Source of the DNA: Ophioderma brevispina
Taxonomy: Eukaryota; Echinodermata; Ophiuroidea; Amphilepidida; Ophiodermatidae
Direction: 5' to 3'
NCBI GenBank assembly: GCA_023653785.1
Contig: JAMKCH010088182.1
Coordinates: 62,001 to 126,000, forward strand
DNA: 64,000 nt
Shown: positions 10,207 to 21,376 of the stretch, one piece after another
Numbering within the stretch: the first letter of the stretch is position 1
How the letters are laid out: each line of letters opens with the position of its first letter
Program-made: the position numbers and the translations under genes
Notes under the pieces: model-generated
Database searches by the model: none
Told to the model about the DNA's origin: nothing
Seen by the model: the letters and a program-made list of their open reading frames with translations, nothing else

Positions 10207-12620
10207 TTTCTGTCTAGAAATTGTACAAATTCTACACTTTAGAATTAGTGTTTTCAAGTAATTAGAGAATGGCTGGTTGAAATGTGAATTTTATCATATT
10301 GACATATTTTTTATACAATAGATTTTTTTTAATGTGCACCATGAAATGTGAGTATCTAAATTTGCCCCATGTCATCTTATTTGCACACATGTCATGTCAT
10401 TAAGTATTTTCTTATGGGAATAACCTAGTATGATATGTTCTCACTAGATGACATGTGTGTGTCTTTTCATACAGTTTCTGACATTTTGACATTCTTATTT
10501 CGTTGAATCAGAAATGTGCATCGAATCATAACATTGTGTGTACATTTTGACAATTCAATTGAATTACACATTTGTCAGGACACATGAACATTTATCAATA
10601 AAGACGTGTATTTGAAATCTTGGAATAAAATGCCTTCTGGTATCTTGATAGAGTATGTCTCCTTTGTATGTAATTTTAGACAAAGGTATGTCCTTTCTTA
10701 TGATACAAGTTATTGCCGCAGAATATGAACAGATGAGTTTGATTGCATACCCTGCACGTTAAGCGTTTATTTGTTTATGTGAGATTTCATGACACAGTTA
10801 AGATTACATTTTTTGTTTGGCGTATCAATTACACCATTTTGATGTTTAAAATTAGGTTTCTTTTGACATTTCTGCAAGATTTTCCAATCATCGGGTTTTT
10901 GTTTTTGTGTATTTTGTTTTTGTTTGTTTGTTTTGGGGGGGCTTATTTTTGTACTTTGTTTTATTTGTTTTGTTTTACCAGAAGAGCAAATAGGTCTCGT
11001 TGAATGAGGTAGAGAATTTGTAGCGTACTATATGACTGCCATTTAAATACTTCAAAAGACTATTGGAGCATTTTTCTGTCCTACCCCTTTAAAATTTTCA
11101 ATTGGAGAGTTCAACCTTTTCTCATTAGCTCATAGTGATTTAAAGGTCGCGTTGATGGATTTTACATTAAAGTTGCACATATTTTTAAAACAAAGTCTGC
11201 TTTAAGAGTAGATTTGGAAAAAAAAAAAAACCTGTTGTACATCTTTACAAGCTAATTTAAGTTGTCTCTAGTTGTTCGCGCTATCATTGCTTTAATTGAA
11301 TTGTATTTTGTTTTACATTCGGCCAATCAAAAAGCGGACTTCGGTGGACTTGGGAGGTGTGATGTACAAGGGCAACCTCAACACCCTTGCTAGACCGCTA
11401 ACATTCGACTTGAATTTTGCTTACGATACTAAAACGTATGTAAACAATGTGACCTTTTTAAAAATCTGACTGTTCCAAGTTCCACAACTTTGAGTTAAGA
11501 ACTTAATCAAATACATTTGTTACTTTACCAAATAGATATTTTTTCATATAACGATATGATATTTAAAAACGCTATAATTTTAATAGTCTGACCGTGGGTT
11601 TAACCTAGAATTCAATATCCACAAAATGTTGCTTTTCCAAATGAAATATATTCTTGACGCGCTTGTAACATGGCATCGTCTTTACCTTTTACAGGGCCTA
11701 GTGTTAGAAATTCTCGAAACGGAAAGTATGTTACAAGTGATATTTAATCAACACGTCTATTCACGCTATGTTCTCTATTATAAATTTGTGTGACACACAT
11801 TCCCTGCATTGTTTTGCCACGCGGCAAAAATGATGCCAACTGCCCGGAAGTTTAAATGGGAAATATGCAAGTTGGCTGCGATGGTCTTAAGGTTGTCGAT
11901 TTAGTTTCACCGTGAAGTATCTCCATGTATAATAAGTGTGTCTTCAGTATCTATTTCAATTTTACGGTGTGGTGTTCAGTGACGCCTAGCGGTTAGAGAA
12001 CCATTTGACTTTGCAAGACTCCATTGTCCAGGTGACCAGCTGTGTTACTTAGACAGTCGGCACATACTCATTTCAAAACAGATTTTGATTTCTTTTAAAG
12101 ATAAAACGCTCCCCTTCTTTTGTACTTTTAGGTTGTAAGTCTAATAATAATAAAAGCAACAAACCTTGATAAAGCATGATTTTAATAATATCTAGAAAAA
12201 AAATTAGCAACGCTATCACGTTCATGTTCTACCAAAGGTCCAGAGAATAAGAAAAAAGCAGCGAGCATCCAAAGGGGATTGTATTTAACCTGTATAAAGT
12301 AACGAAAAAAATTCCAACAACATATACAGATACTGATTTTTTTATTTATTGCTACTTTCACTTTAAAGCGGCACCGGCCATTTTCACACAATATAAATTT
12401 CTCAATTTGCTCGCAATGATAGTCTAGGCCATTGGAAGAATACAGATATATTTTACACATAAATAACATGCTCAAAAAAAGATATGGGCATTAATACAAG
12501 AAAAGACATCCAGGTATATGTGGGCTAACTTTTAAGTTTTGCCGTAACTTTAATCAACAAATGTGTCTATTACATGAATATCATAGTCTCTTACTCATTG
12601 ATATTAAAACCACAAAGGTG
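10207..12620. other. Anonymous sequence
   Basis: No recognised gene. T/G-rich low complexity occurs at 10,890-10,980 and an A-run at 11,218-11,230. A 41-codon frame after 11,340 (starting DLGGVMYKG) looks protein-like but has no neighbours or splice context I can defend. Confidence 0.4.
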
Positions 12621-12624
12621 ACAG

Positions 12625-13210
12625 CTTGTGTCAAACAGGGGGGCTTCCGTGGGAAACGACTCCGGTAATGTGTTTTCTTGTCATTTCAGGTGAGGGGTAT
12701 AATGGATATAAAAGCTTTACAATCATGCAAAATATCAATTTTGAAAAATCTTGAGGGCGCACTATTTTGCAAATGTGCTAGTGTCTCTTTAAACACGCTT
12801 CGTTTAGATAATCGACGTGGTTCCTTTCCCTTTCGCTGTTTCTGTATATTTCCTTTTCAAATGGAATACAACGCGCGTTCACCAATAAGCCCTTTCCGAG
12901 TTCAGAAATCGCATGCGCAGTCGGGCTCGGATGGTCAAGTGGAATGGCTTCCGGGTCAGGATGAGTATCGGAAAGTGCATTGAGCCAGGTCAGAGCAGAC
13001 GACCTGAGTAGCAAGTAACTGGAAATTTGACGCAAAGATACAACTGGAAAACTATACCAACATTTCTATAATTCCCGGCGCAAGCTCTGCACGTGGTTCT
13101 TCACTATAACAGTGACATAGCATCCCTGCATTTTGCAGACAATCATTACCCGTGAAAGGGAAGCCATTCAAGTTATACAGGGATCCCGCGCACCGGAAGT
13201 GGGTTATACT
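12625..13210 (+). promoter_or_regulatory. Possible TATA-less promoter region
   Basis: A CpG-richer patch carries CTTCCGGGT (12,948) and ACCGGAAGTG (13,193), which are ETS-type sites in opposite orientations. It also has GCATGCGCAG (12,911), an NRF1-like word, and AGGTCAGAGCAGACGACCTGA (12,987), an inverted AGGTCA pair. Such a combination is typical of housekeeping promoters. No confident exon follows, and a TTAAAGAGACACTAGCACA word on the minus strand at 12,757-12,793 suggests part is repeat-derived. Confidence 0.25.
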
Positions 13211-13867
13211 TTACCAGCCAAAAAGTCGGACATGCGTAGTAAGAATTGAGAAAGGGCTTATATTAAACATCACACTGCCTCTCTGTGAGTCAAACATCAG
13301 GGTCATTGGCAAACAAAAAGAGAACAAGAATTCGATTAAATACATATTCCTCAATAATCAATGTCGCCAAAACGCGTTCTTGTTAATGATGCTTATTTGG
13401 GATATTTACCGACAGTTTTTAGATATTATGCAACAGTTCATTACCATACAACATAGACGGTACATGTATAAAAATAAGCGCCACAACCCCAAAAATAATT
13501 CCAATAAAAGGTTTTTAAGAGAATTTGGTAGTATTTGACATTTGGTTATAACATACTAAAATCTAAGGAAATCTACCACGGAAAACAGTGAAGTAGGGTG
13601 AAAGGTTTACACCTTTATAAAAGGGTCAGAATGTGTTAAAAAGTACCAAAACATGTTCATCACGTTTCAACGATTTTTTTAAAAAGTATAGTTTGCCCTA
13701 TCCGAGGGTTTGTAGTTCAATAATACATAGGAATATAGCTATAACGTCATGTGAGACACAAGACGTGTGTGCGAGGAGCTCTCAAAATTTTATCACACAA
13801 GTCTCTTATTATCACATGAACATCTCTTAAAACATCAATCATTGTCCTCAGCGACCCTTTACATCAT
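13211..13867. other. Anonymous sequence
   Basis: An open frame of up to 128 codons runs from 13,152 to 13,538 on the plus strand, but its AT-driven, Lys/Asn-rich composition resembles no family I know. Nothing else recognised. Confidence 0.4.
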
Positions 13868-14521
13868 GAATTCTCAGACATCTAAGAGTCTGTGAGACGA
13901 AAGAAACGTACCGAAGCTGAGGAGCAAAATTCATCACCCATAGACAACAACGCTGAAGACGACTCCGATATGAACGAGGAGGACGAATAGGAGGACTTGA
14001 CCAAGTCTATACGACAAGTCTCAACACCAATGAGGTATTAGAGCCACTCATCTCATCCATTGGTCTCTGGTATCATAACACGCCACAAATCTTCAACGCA
14101 TTGGTCAAAGCTGTTACTGCCGCTGTATCCAAGAAAAATTAACTGAAGAGCTCAAACCTAACATCAAACAGAGTGTGTTCCAGTCTATCACCCTTGACCT
14201 AAAAAAGCAAGATGATATTGGTTGACAGTCTCAACAAAGAGGTATCCAGCCTTCAACACACGAAAAAAAAAACGCTAGACTTGAGGATCAGATGGAGGAA
14301 AGCAACAATACAGCCGGAGAACGGCCTGCTACCCATGGTGGTCCTGAAAACCACAAGGAAGACACGACCATGAACTATACTGTAAAATTGCTGAGAATTT
14401 AGATAATAAATCCACACAAATTGGTAATTCCTAGATCTGAGCAAGGCCTTTGACACTATAAATCATGATATTCTCCTCACAAATTTAACAAATATGGTGT
14501 CAGAGGTGTTGCTAATGATTG
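13868..14521 (+). pseudogene. L2/CR1-like LINE, 5' part (ORF1 coiled coil, start of RT)
   Basis: Frames at 13,900-14,370 give a Glu/Asp/Lys-rich product with a likely coiled coil (words KAVTAAVSKK, KKQDDI, DSLNKEVSSLQ). This is typical of the ORF1 RNA-binding protein of L2/CR1-type LINEs. At 14,433 the sequence jumps directly into reverse transcriptase (DLSKAFDTINHDILL). The endonuclease and the RT fingers are therefore missing by internal deletion. Several stops and frameshifts occur. The RT is cut at about 14,521 by an antisense LINE and resumes at 19,985. Only a remnant; no function expected. Confidence 0.75.
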
Positions 14522-14689
14522 TTTATTTATTTAATTCTTTCTTTACCCAGGGTACTTATTCGTATTAGTACTGATCTCCAAGGAGGCCCTGCAAAAACAT
14601 TTCATACATGTACATTAAAATAATACGAAACACAAATAGCAAATTATTAAACTTTGTTAAAGAACGCATAGATGTGTAGGTATTTACAA

Positions 14690-14870
14690 CTCTCACAACC
14701 CACTCGTATGCTTACACACACGCTTTGTTCACTTAAGAGCCACATGAGCGCACACACAAAACACACACACACATGAAACACACACATCAAAAATGAAAAC
14801 CAAATACCATACACACACCTGCCATACACCACAGACACACAAGCAAATTCACATACATGTACATGTAAAC
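14690..14870 (+). repeat. CA-rich low-complexity tract
   Basis: Degenerate (CA)n in the 3' region of the antisense LINE, with ACACAC blocks separated by ATGAAA and CATACC words. The 95-codon minus-strand frame across it is a Cys/Val-rich artefact of the repeat. Confidence 0.8.
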
Positions 14871-14954
14871 TACAATGTACTGCAATGTGGTAATGCTGAA
14901 TTTCATCAAATACACATTTAAAATGAATTGACAAGCTGAAGTGTATAATTGAAC

Positions 14955-16415
14955 TTAAAGAATGGCATTTTTAAACAGTTTAAATTCAGCATTCATAATT
15001 CTGCCGGACATGAGTTTCAAGTGTGTTTACATTGCCTTCGCTTCCTCTCTAATAGAAGGAACGCTTACTTGGTATTTTCCAAAGAGGGACAACAGGGGTT
15101 TTGGAACTTTGGCTACGAGATGATTTTTATTATGCATTATGCTCAACAAAAGAAAACTTGGAACTCAAATAAGTGGGGCAGAACCATTAGACATTTAAGA
15201 CAAGAATAACAGATGTTTTTCCCACCTTTTATCAAGTTCACACCAATTTAGGGAATGCATTAGGTCAGCAATAGGAGTTTCCGATATCAGCACTAAGCAA
15301 TATTCTAGCAAGGCTATTATGAAGTATTGAAGGAGAATTAAGATAAATTAGCATTCAATTTGACCAACAGCCACTACAATAATCAAAGTGTGGAATTACA
15401 AGTGCATTGGCAAGCATATCAGGCTTCTTTGGGTCAGATAATTACTTAACGCTGCGAACTCAATGCCACTAAACGGCATTTAGGAAACACCCCCCTGCTT
15501 TGATATAAAAGTTACATGATCATTCCAACCTTAATTTGTGGGTCGAAAAAACAACACCCAAAAGACTTAAATGAGATTGACTATTCTATAACATTATCTG
15601 ACATGATGAAAGGAGAGATTCATCAAATTTGCTCAGAATATGATTGACCCAAAAATCATTAAGTTAGTTTTGTTAATATGAGGGTAAGATTGTTTTCATG
15701 AAACCCATTTCCCAAGATCTCTCAATTTTGTTTAATCCGCTCTTAAGAATAAGTGGGTACTGATTGATAGTGATAAAGTGTGGTATCATCTGCACTGCAT
15801 TACACATTTACAGGATACTATTATTGGGTAATGAGTGACGTATACTTATAAACAACAAAGGCCAATAAATTGACCCTTGCGGGATTGCCATTTACACGAA
15901 CTCTTGGTGCCCTTGTTAGTAACAACGGATGCAAACCAATTCCTGTGTGATTTCTTATACCATAGTCATACAAAATTCTTAAGAGAATTTGGAGTAACAG
16001 GTCAAGGCTTTACTTAAATTCTATGAAAATTGCAGCAGTAGCTTTACCATCATTCATGTTTTGGAGAAATAATTTGACACATCCAGAAGAGTAGAATAGT
16101 TGAATGGTTACGTCTAAACCAGATCTGAGATGGGATATCAATTACACATAGTTAAATATTATACAGCTGATCATGTACAGCTTCTTTCATTATCTTAGAG
16201 ATTATAGTTAAAAAACAGATATTGGCCTATAGTTACCAAATCAGAATTTACAACCATCCTTAAAAATAGGGGGAACTTGGGCAAGTTTCCACTATGAAGG
16301 GATGTGTAAGTAATTACAGAGACCCAGTTGATTTGTTATAGGAAAATTAAAATTTGGATCAAAAACAATAATGCAGTCCGTTAATATATTCAAATGTCCC
16401 CCAAATGACTGTGTT
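14955..16415 (-). pseudogene. Reverse transcriptase of the antisense CR1-like LINE
   Basis: Read on the minus strand from 16,415 downward in shifting frames: WKLAQVPPIFKDG, NYRPIS (16,230-16,250), FRRNHST (16,096-16,112), GKATAAIFIEFK, ILYDYGIRNHTG, IPQGSIYWPLLF (15,855-15,893) and SADDT (15,782-15,795). These correspond to fingers and palm motifs of non-LTR RT, and the ADD catalytic pair is intact. A weaker C-terminal region follows down to ~14,955. In a live element this enzyme copies the LINE RNA at a nicked target. Numerous frameshifts and stops make it a pseudogene. Confidence 0.85.
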
Positions 16416-16419
16416 ACGC

Positions 16420-16985
16420 ACACTTGTATATACACTGTTATTCACATAAACTCTACTGTAGTATGATAACAGCCCCCAACGACTCATCCTGCCTATTCTT
16501 GCAAATACTTACTCACATGGACCCCCAGCCAATAGTAGCTGTAAATATCTTTGTACCATCGTATGCGTTGTAGGACTCCTACATCATCCTACTTGTTCCT
16601 GCTGACCTACCACCCTCATTTTCACCACCCTTTGGAACCACATTTTGTTATGTGTCAAACCTCAACCCTTCATTAAATTCAATAGCCAGTTTCTTTCTTC
16701 TTCTCTTTTCTCCTCTCTCGTCACTCCCCCCCCCTACCTTCTTTCTTTCCCCTCCCTTTTCTCCCCCTCCTCCCCCCCCCCCCAGTACCCCACTCCACAC
16801 TCCATGCTAGTTTAAACCGTACCACACTGAACGGTCTTAACAGAAGTGTTCTTATTGCGGAATTAATTTTCATAGTAGCCAAACTGTTTAGAATTATTAA
16901 TGTTTTGATTAATTGTATCACTACAGTACTTCTTTCAAATATTTAACTAAGTATTAACATCTTTTCTTAGTGTTTTAGCCATCTT
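16420..16985. other. Insertion between LINE endonuclease and RT
   Basis: LINE homology stops at about 16,415 and resumes near 16,990. The intervening ~570 bp has no LINE motif. It contains a pyrimidine-rich run (16,688-16,785) with a C homopolymer. It may be another small element or simply diverged linker; the 66-codon minus-strand frame there is a Gly/Arg artefact of the C-run. Confidence 0.45.
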
Positions 16986-16989
16986 CCAA

Positions 16990-17730
16990 TCATCAGGATC
17001 ATTGATCTAAGCGCTTTACAAAAATAATGATCGCGATCTTTGGATAGTTTAAGGTATTCGCTTGATCCAATCAGGAAGAGACCTTAATTTCTTTTCTCTA
17101 ATAGGTGCATGTTTACATACAGACCTCATTAAAATTATTTTTCCACGCATTCCATGCACTGTCAACATCACATAAGTTAGTTATTTCATTCCAGTCAACA
17201 TTTTCACAGAATCAACAAAATCTTTTATCACAAAATCTTAAAAAGAGCGGATTTACAGTTTTTAGGCACTGATTTTAGTGCAAATTACATGTCTAAAGAT
17301 TATTGATTTACAAGAATCAGTCTTTTAAATGTATCAAGATAAGTCACCCACTATTATTACATATCATACAAAGAGGTGAATTTGAAATAGAGTGTCTATT
17401 TACATAAGTATCCACTTTAGGTCTGGTGGTCTTAAACATTCTACAACAATAGGCTTAGTATGTGGTAAGTTGATCTCTATCCAAAGAGTTTCAATGTCAC
17501 CAGTACATAAATGTAAGTTAGAAATTTCTTTTAAAACCCAATCTTAGTTGTATATAACAAAGCAAACCACCACCCCGTTCATCAGATAAGCGCATTTTCT
17601 GTCTAGTCTACAAATGCCTAACCATCACTGCCAATTTCATTATTAATCAATATTATATTGGCCAAGATTCTGACAACACATAAAGATGTCAAAGTCATTT
17701 TGGTTAAGAAAAAACAGCGACGATGGTCAA
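16990..17730 (-). pseudogene. Endonuclease and linker of the antisense CR1-like LINE
   Basis: Minus-strand fragments match the apurinic-like endonuclease of non-LTR elements: SDGYAFVRLDRKCAYL, VVCFVIYN (usually GGGVAIYV), ETLWIEINLP (17,463-17,493) and ECLRPPD. The inter-domain segment follows (DVDSAWNAWKNNF, 17,150-17,200). In live elements this domain nicks the target. The frame is broken repeatedly. Confidence 0.75.
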
Positions 17731-17949
17731 CTTTTTTTGCAGACTACGAATGTTAATATGACCTACCTTAAACCCTTGTTACGGAGACATCTATCAACAA
17801 AAGTATTCACGTAACGGGAGTTCGATATGACATTTTGAAAAAACAGTGATCACACCAACAATTAGGATAATCAGGAAATATCAAGTTAGTACAATTTATA
17901 TGAAGGCAAGGGTACCATTATTACATGGAGAACAAATTTGCAAAGTTTT

Positions 17950-19400
17950 TATAGCACACTAAACATTTTGCACAAGTTCTTTTAAATGTTTCATTTACCT
18001 CTTCTCCCATGTGATTGATGTCCATGTGAAATATGCTGAAAAACATTACACAAACATGAAATGATAGTTCTGTGACAAGAAGAGTTCTACCCGATTTGGA
18101 AAGTGAAGACCATCATATGCAAGATGAGTTCTTTCTATATTGTGTTATTACAAAAATCAAGCTCTTTATGATACACAAGTCATTCAGTCTAGCATTAAAC
18201 TCCTTGATCCAATTGCGATGGGAATAGTTACTCTGTGTAGTAAGTGACGATACAGCAATCTTAACAGTTGGATCAGCTTGCAAGATTGTAGATAAGGATT
18301 GTACAAGTCAGACATTCATCCACAAAACATTGGAAGGTTATTTGTGACACAGTGAATAATAATCAAGTCTGGATTTTCTTCCTTCAATGAAAGGGGTGAC
18401 AAGTTTTATCCATAATCAAGTTTACTGCCTGTATACACGATTGCAAATCACACATTTAGATGTCATTTGCGACCCACAAGGAAGCTTTGGGATTGAATTG
18501 AGTCCCATTATCAGTACTTTCCCCTAGCATGTTAGTAGTTGAAGATGATGGTTGTGGTGTTACCGCCACTGGTTTCACAGGAGTAGGGCTTGGAGTTGGA
18601 GATGTATGACTAGTAGATGAGAGGGAACCTAATGTTCTAGGATTTGTACTGGTCTGAGTTCGGGGATGGGGTTTTGAGGGTATTCACAATAGTTGGGATG
18701 ATTTGGGGGATGTCGTTACAGTCTCAACTTGGAGAGAGGCAAAATCGCCCTTGAGCATAGCTAGAGAATAGCTGCAACCTGGACAACACAAAGAGAGTCA
18801 CTTGGCCCAGCGGAATAGGTTTGCAGTACGCGGAGACGTATGTAGTTTGTGACAGCGCCGCTTTCACCAAGGACTTGTGAATAGATTCTAGTGACGATTG
18901 GTCATAGGCAAGATCCGTACTGCGGCAGAGCAGTTACTCGCTTGACCTATTGTTGTCTTTCCCTCGACCTGGAGTTGCGTCTCGTGTGATACTATGGTCT
19001 TTAGTTGTGTTTTGTCTCTGCTCACTTCCCGCGTCCTACAACGTAACCGATTCTTCTTTGAAGGTGTGCTGTGGGACTCATAGTCTGTCTGTTTAAACAC
19101 TACACACTGACATTCTCACGCCCCCTCATTTTCAGTCTGAGTTGACTTGGAAGCATAACATGGCTCGCTTTGGTCTGTACTGTATGGGTGTTGAAAGTAA
19201 ACATTTACCAAATTGTTATCCACAGTAAAGCTGAAAGTTCCTTAGAGTCATCAGCTGAGTTCGGAAGTTTGATCACAAAGCAAGGTTTGCAAATCAATAA
19301 TTGTTCCATTTTGAGCTTATCACCAATTTCAGTAATACAGGTGTCAACCCACTGGCTATGACAATTGCATTGATGTTAAGATTATGTGTAGAGTAATAGT
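17950..19400 (-). pseudogene. ORF1 of the CR1-like LINE: PHD finger plus SGNH-esterase remnant
   Basis: From 19,370 downward the minus strand shows a Cys/His-containing patch (CHSQWVDTC) like the middle of a PHD finger. A basic/Gln-rich stretch (18,888-19,100) and a Pro/Ser/Thr-rich linker (18,530-18,680, words TSPTPSPTPVKP) follow. Then come SGNH-hydrolase landmarks: NPDLIIIHCVTNNL (usual HCGTNDL, 18,335-18,375), a VSSLTTQ...IKEFNARLNDLC segment and DGLHFPNR (18,090-18,120), the conserved D-x-x-H block. The oxyanion-type Gly is replaced by Val and Asp by Asn, and stops interrupt the frame. The role of this esterase in retrotransposition is not established. Confidence 0.75.
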
Positions 19401-19409
19401 AATGGTATA

Positions 19410-19984
19410 GATGCTTTGGCTGCCATCATCTTTAGTACTGCCCCATCTATCTGAAAATAACACCAACGTTTGCCTTTATCCTCTGGTGTTCCGTATCTTC
19501 CATGCAATTCATATCTAATTGATTCAAAAAATCCTGTTCTACAGCCAATAGTTGTGAATTTGTCTGGTTAGAAATAGTCCACAAGTCCACAAAATAATAT
19601 ACCTCATCCTAGGGGTAGCCATTGAATGTTGTGTGTCCTACACTGTCAGTGAATGATGACCATGCTGGTTGAGTGCACCCATTGTCCTGTTTGCTAGTCC
19701 TTTTACTGTGGCCATGTGTAAGGCAGGTTGTAAGATGAATTGATGGGGTAGTCCGGTGTATATCAAATTAGCAGCAAAACTTGAATATATTTCATAACAT
19801 CACCATAAATATATGAAAAATAATCAGAAAACTGACTAGTTGGATCCTTGTAGAAAGATCTTTCAGATGATATCTATTCAAGTTGAAACATTCCAGGAAC
19901 AGTTAATTTTGAGTAAAGTCAGCAGCTCTAGTGATGTGGTAAGTAGTGAGCTGTTGTCAGTTGAGTGGATCAAAAGATTAAGAG
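19410..19984. other. 5' region of the antisense LINE and junction
   Basis: No domain recognised. A minus-strand frame around 19,470-19,610 (words FVDLWTISNQTNSQLL, KANVGVIF) looks protein-like but I do not know it. The plus-strand host LINE resumes near 19,985. Confidence 0.35.
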
Positions 19985-21376
19985 ACTACCTTAGGGCAGA
20001 CATCAACGAGTCTTATTTAATAACACTCTTTCCGAACCAGCCCCAATCATTTGCGGAGTTCCCCAAGGCTCTATCCTGGGACCGCTTTTATTTCTTCTAT
20101 ATATTAATGACCTCTCATTCTGCTCTAATACACCCCACTTTATTTTGTTTGCTGACAACACAAACATACTTTCTCCCACCCCGATCCTATCACACTTGAA
20201 CAAATAATAAATAAGGAACTTATTTGTATTTCTAATTGGTTTAGACTGAATAAACTGTCATTGAATATCAAGAAGACAAACTATTATGATATTTAAAAAC
20301 AAACACAGTAATAAGCCAGATATTAAACCTGATATTAAAATCAACAACACACACATCGAGCAAAAATACTACTAAATTCCTTGGTATCCTGATTGACCAA
20401 AATTTATCCTGGAGTTCTCATACAAATCACATCTCAAAAATCATATCCAAATACAACGGGGTTATTCGAAAAGTTAGACCTTATCTCCCTCTAAAATCAC
20501 TCCACACCCTATACAATTCTCTCATCTTACCCTATATATCATACGGAGCTATGGCATGGGCTGATTCTAACAATACCGGTCTAGATTCACTTTTTCTTCT
20601 TCAGAAAATGGTTATTAGATCATGTACAAATTCCATGTGGCTGGCCCACACTGACCCATTATTTTCATCTATGAATACATTAAAGATTCATGACATCTAC
20701 AGGCTTCAACTTGCTAGCTTTATGTACCAGTTTGAAAACAATCTTTTGCCTAATAACCTCGTTAAAGATAGTTTCTTTAATACATTCACCCTCACTCATA
20801 ATTACGAAACTAGACATATTCATCAACCAATTATAAAAGTGGCCAATACCGTCTTGGCTAACAATACCACTATGTACCAAGGTCCCTTACTCTGGTCTAC
20901 TTTGGACCCACACTTGAAAACACTCCCTTCACTCATCTCATTCAAAAAGAATCTCAGGAAAAATCTCATTAAGATGTATGATGCTGTCATCTCACCTTAA
21001 TTTCTCTATTAATTTTTCTCTTCTTTGCTTTTTCCTCTTTTTCATTGTCGGACATGTTTGCTTATTGTACATCATTGTTTGTCCTGTCCTGTCCTTGTTT
21101 GTCTGTCGTGTATGTGTTTGTCCCTATGTTATTATTAATATGTAACTTTACTTGAAGAGGTCATTGCACCCTCACGCTCTGCGTTTAGCAATGTCCTCAT
21201 TCATCACTCATGCATTTACATAACTTAGTGTATATACTATACATTGTCACTTAAAATGCTAATATAATTATATTACTTTACTTATTTATTTCGTTTATTG
21301 GCTATTTAACTTTTGTAATGCTAGTTATTTTATATTGCTATTGTGATGAATAAAAATTTGATTGATTGATTGATTA
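19985..21376 (+). pseudogene. L2/CR1-like LINE, 3' part (RT palm/thumb, C-terminus, 3' end)
   Basis: Continuation of the plus-strand element cut at 14,521. A frame gives [30 protein letters not shown] (20,053-20,112), then FADNTNI, where the second Asp of the FADD catalytic pair has become Asn. Frameshifts follow. From 20,551 an open frame of 149 codons encodes the typical L2/CR1 C-terminal region (LFLLQKMVIRSCT, HTDPLFSSM, DIYRLQLASFMYQF, LPNNL, YETR, GPLLWSTLD). It ends at 21,000. The 3' UTR ends with AATAAA (21,349) and a (TTGA)n tail at 21,358-21,375, as usual for this clade. RT is inactive. Confidence 0.88.

Larger units (their letters stand above)
14522..19975 (-). mobile_element. Near full-length CR1-like LINE, antisense, nested in another LINE
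   Basis: On the minus strand the expected CR1 order can be read from 19.4 kb down to 14.5 kb: a PHD-like finger, a Pro/Ser/Thr-rich linker and an SGNH-hydrolase-like domain (ORF1), then apurinic-type endonuclease, linker, reverse transcriptase and 3' UTR (ORF2). The 3' end reads CAGGGCCTCCTTGG...CCTGGGTAAAGAAAG and finishes in an AAATAAATAAAC tail. PHD and esterase domains in ORF1 are a known hallmark of CR1-like elements. All frames carry stops and indels, so it is inactive. Boundaries are inferred from where the plus-strand host LINE stops and resumes; no clear target duplication was seen. Confidence 0.8.

Noticed and set aside
11960..12050. tRNA-like stretch (CCTAGCGGTTAGAG)
   Set aside because: A-box-like word only; no B box or cloverleaf.
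16721..16921. Gly/Arg-rich 66-codon minus-strand frame
   Set aside because: Translation of the pyrimidine-rich run with its C homopolymer inside a LINE.
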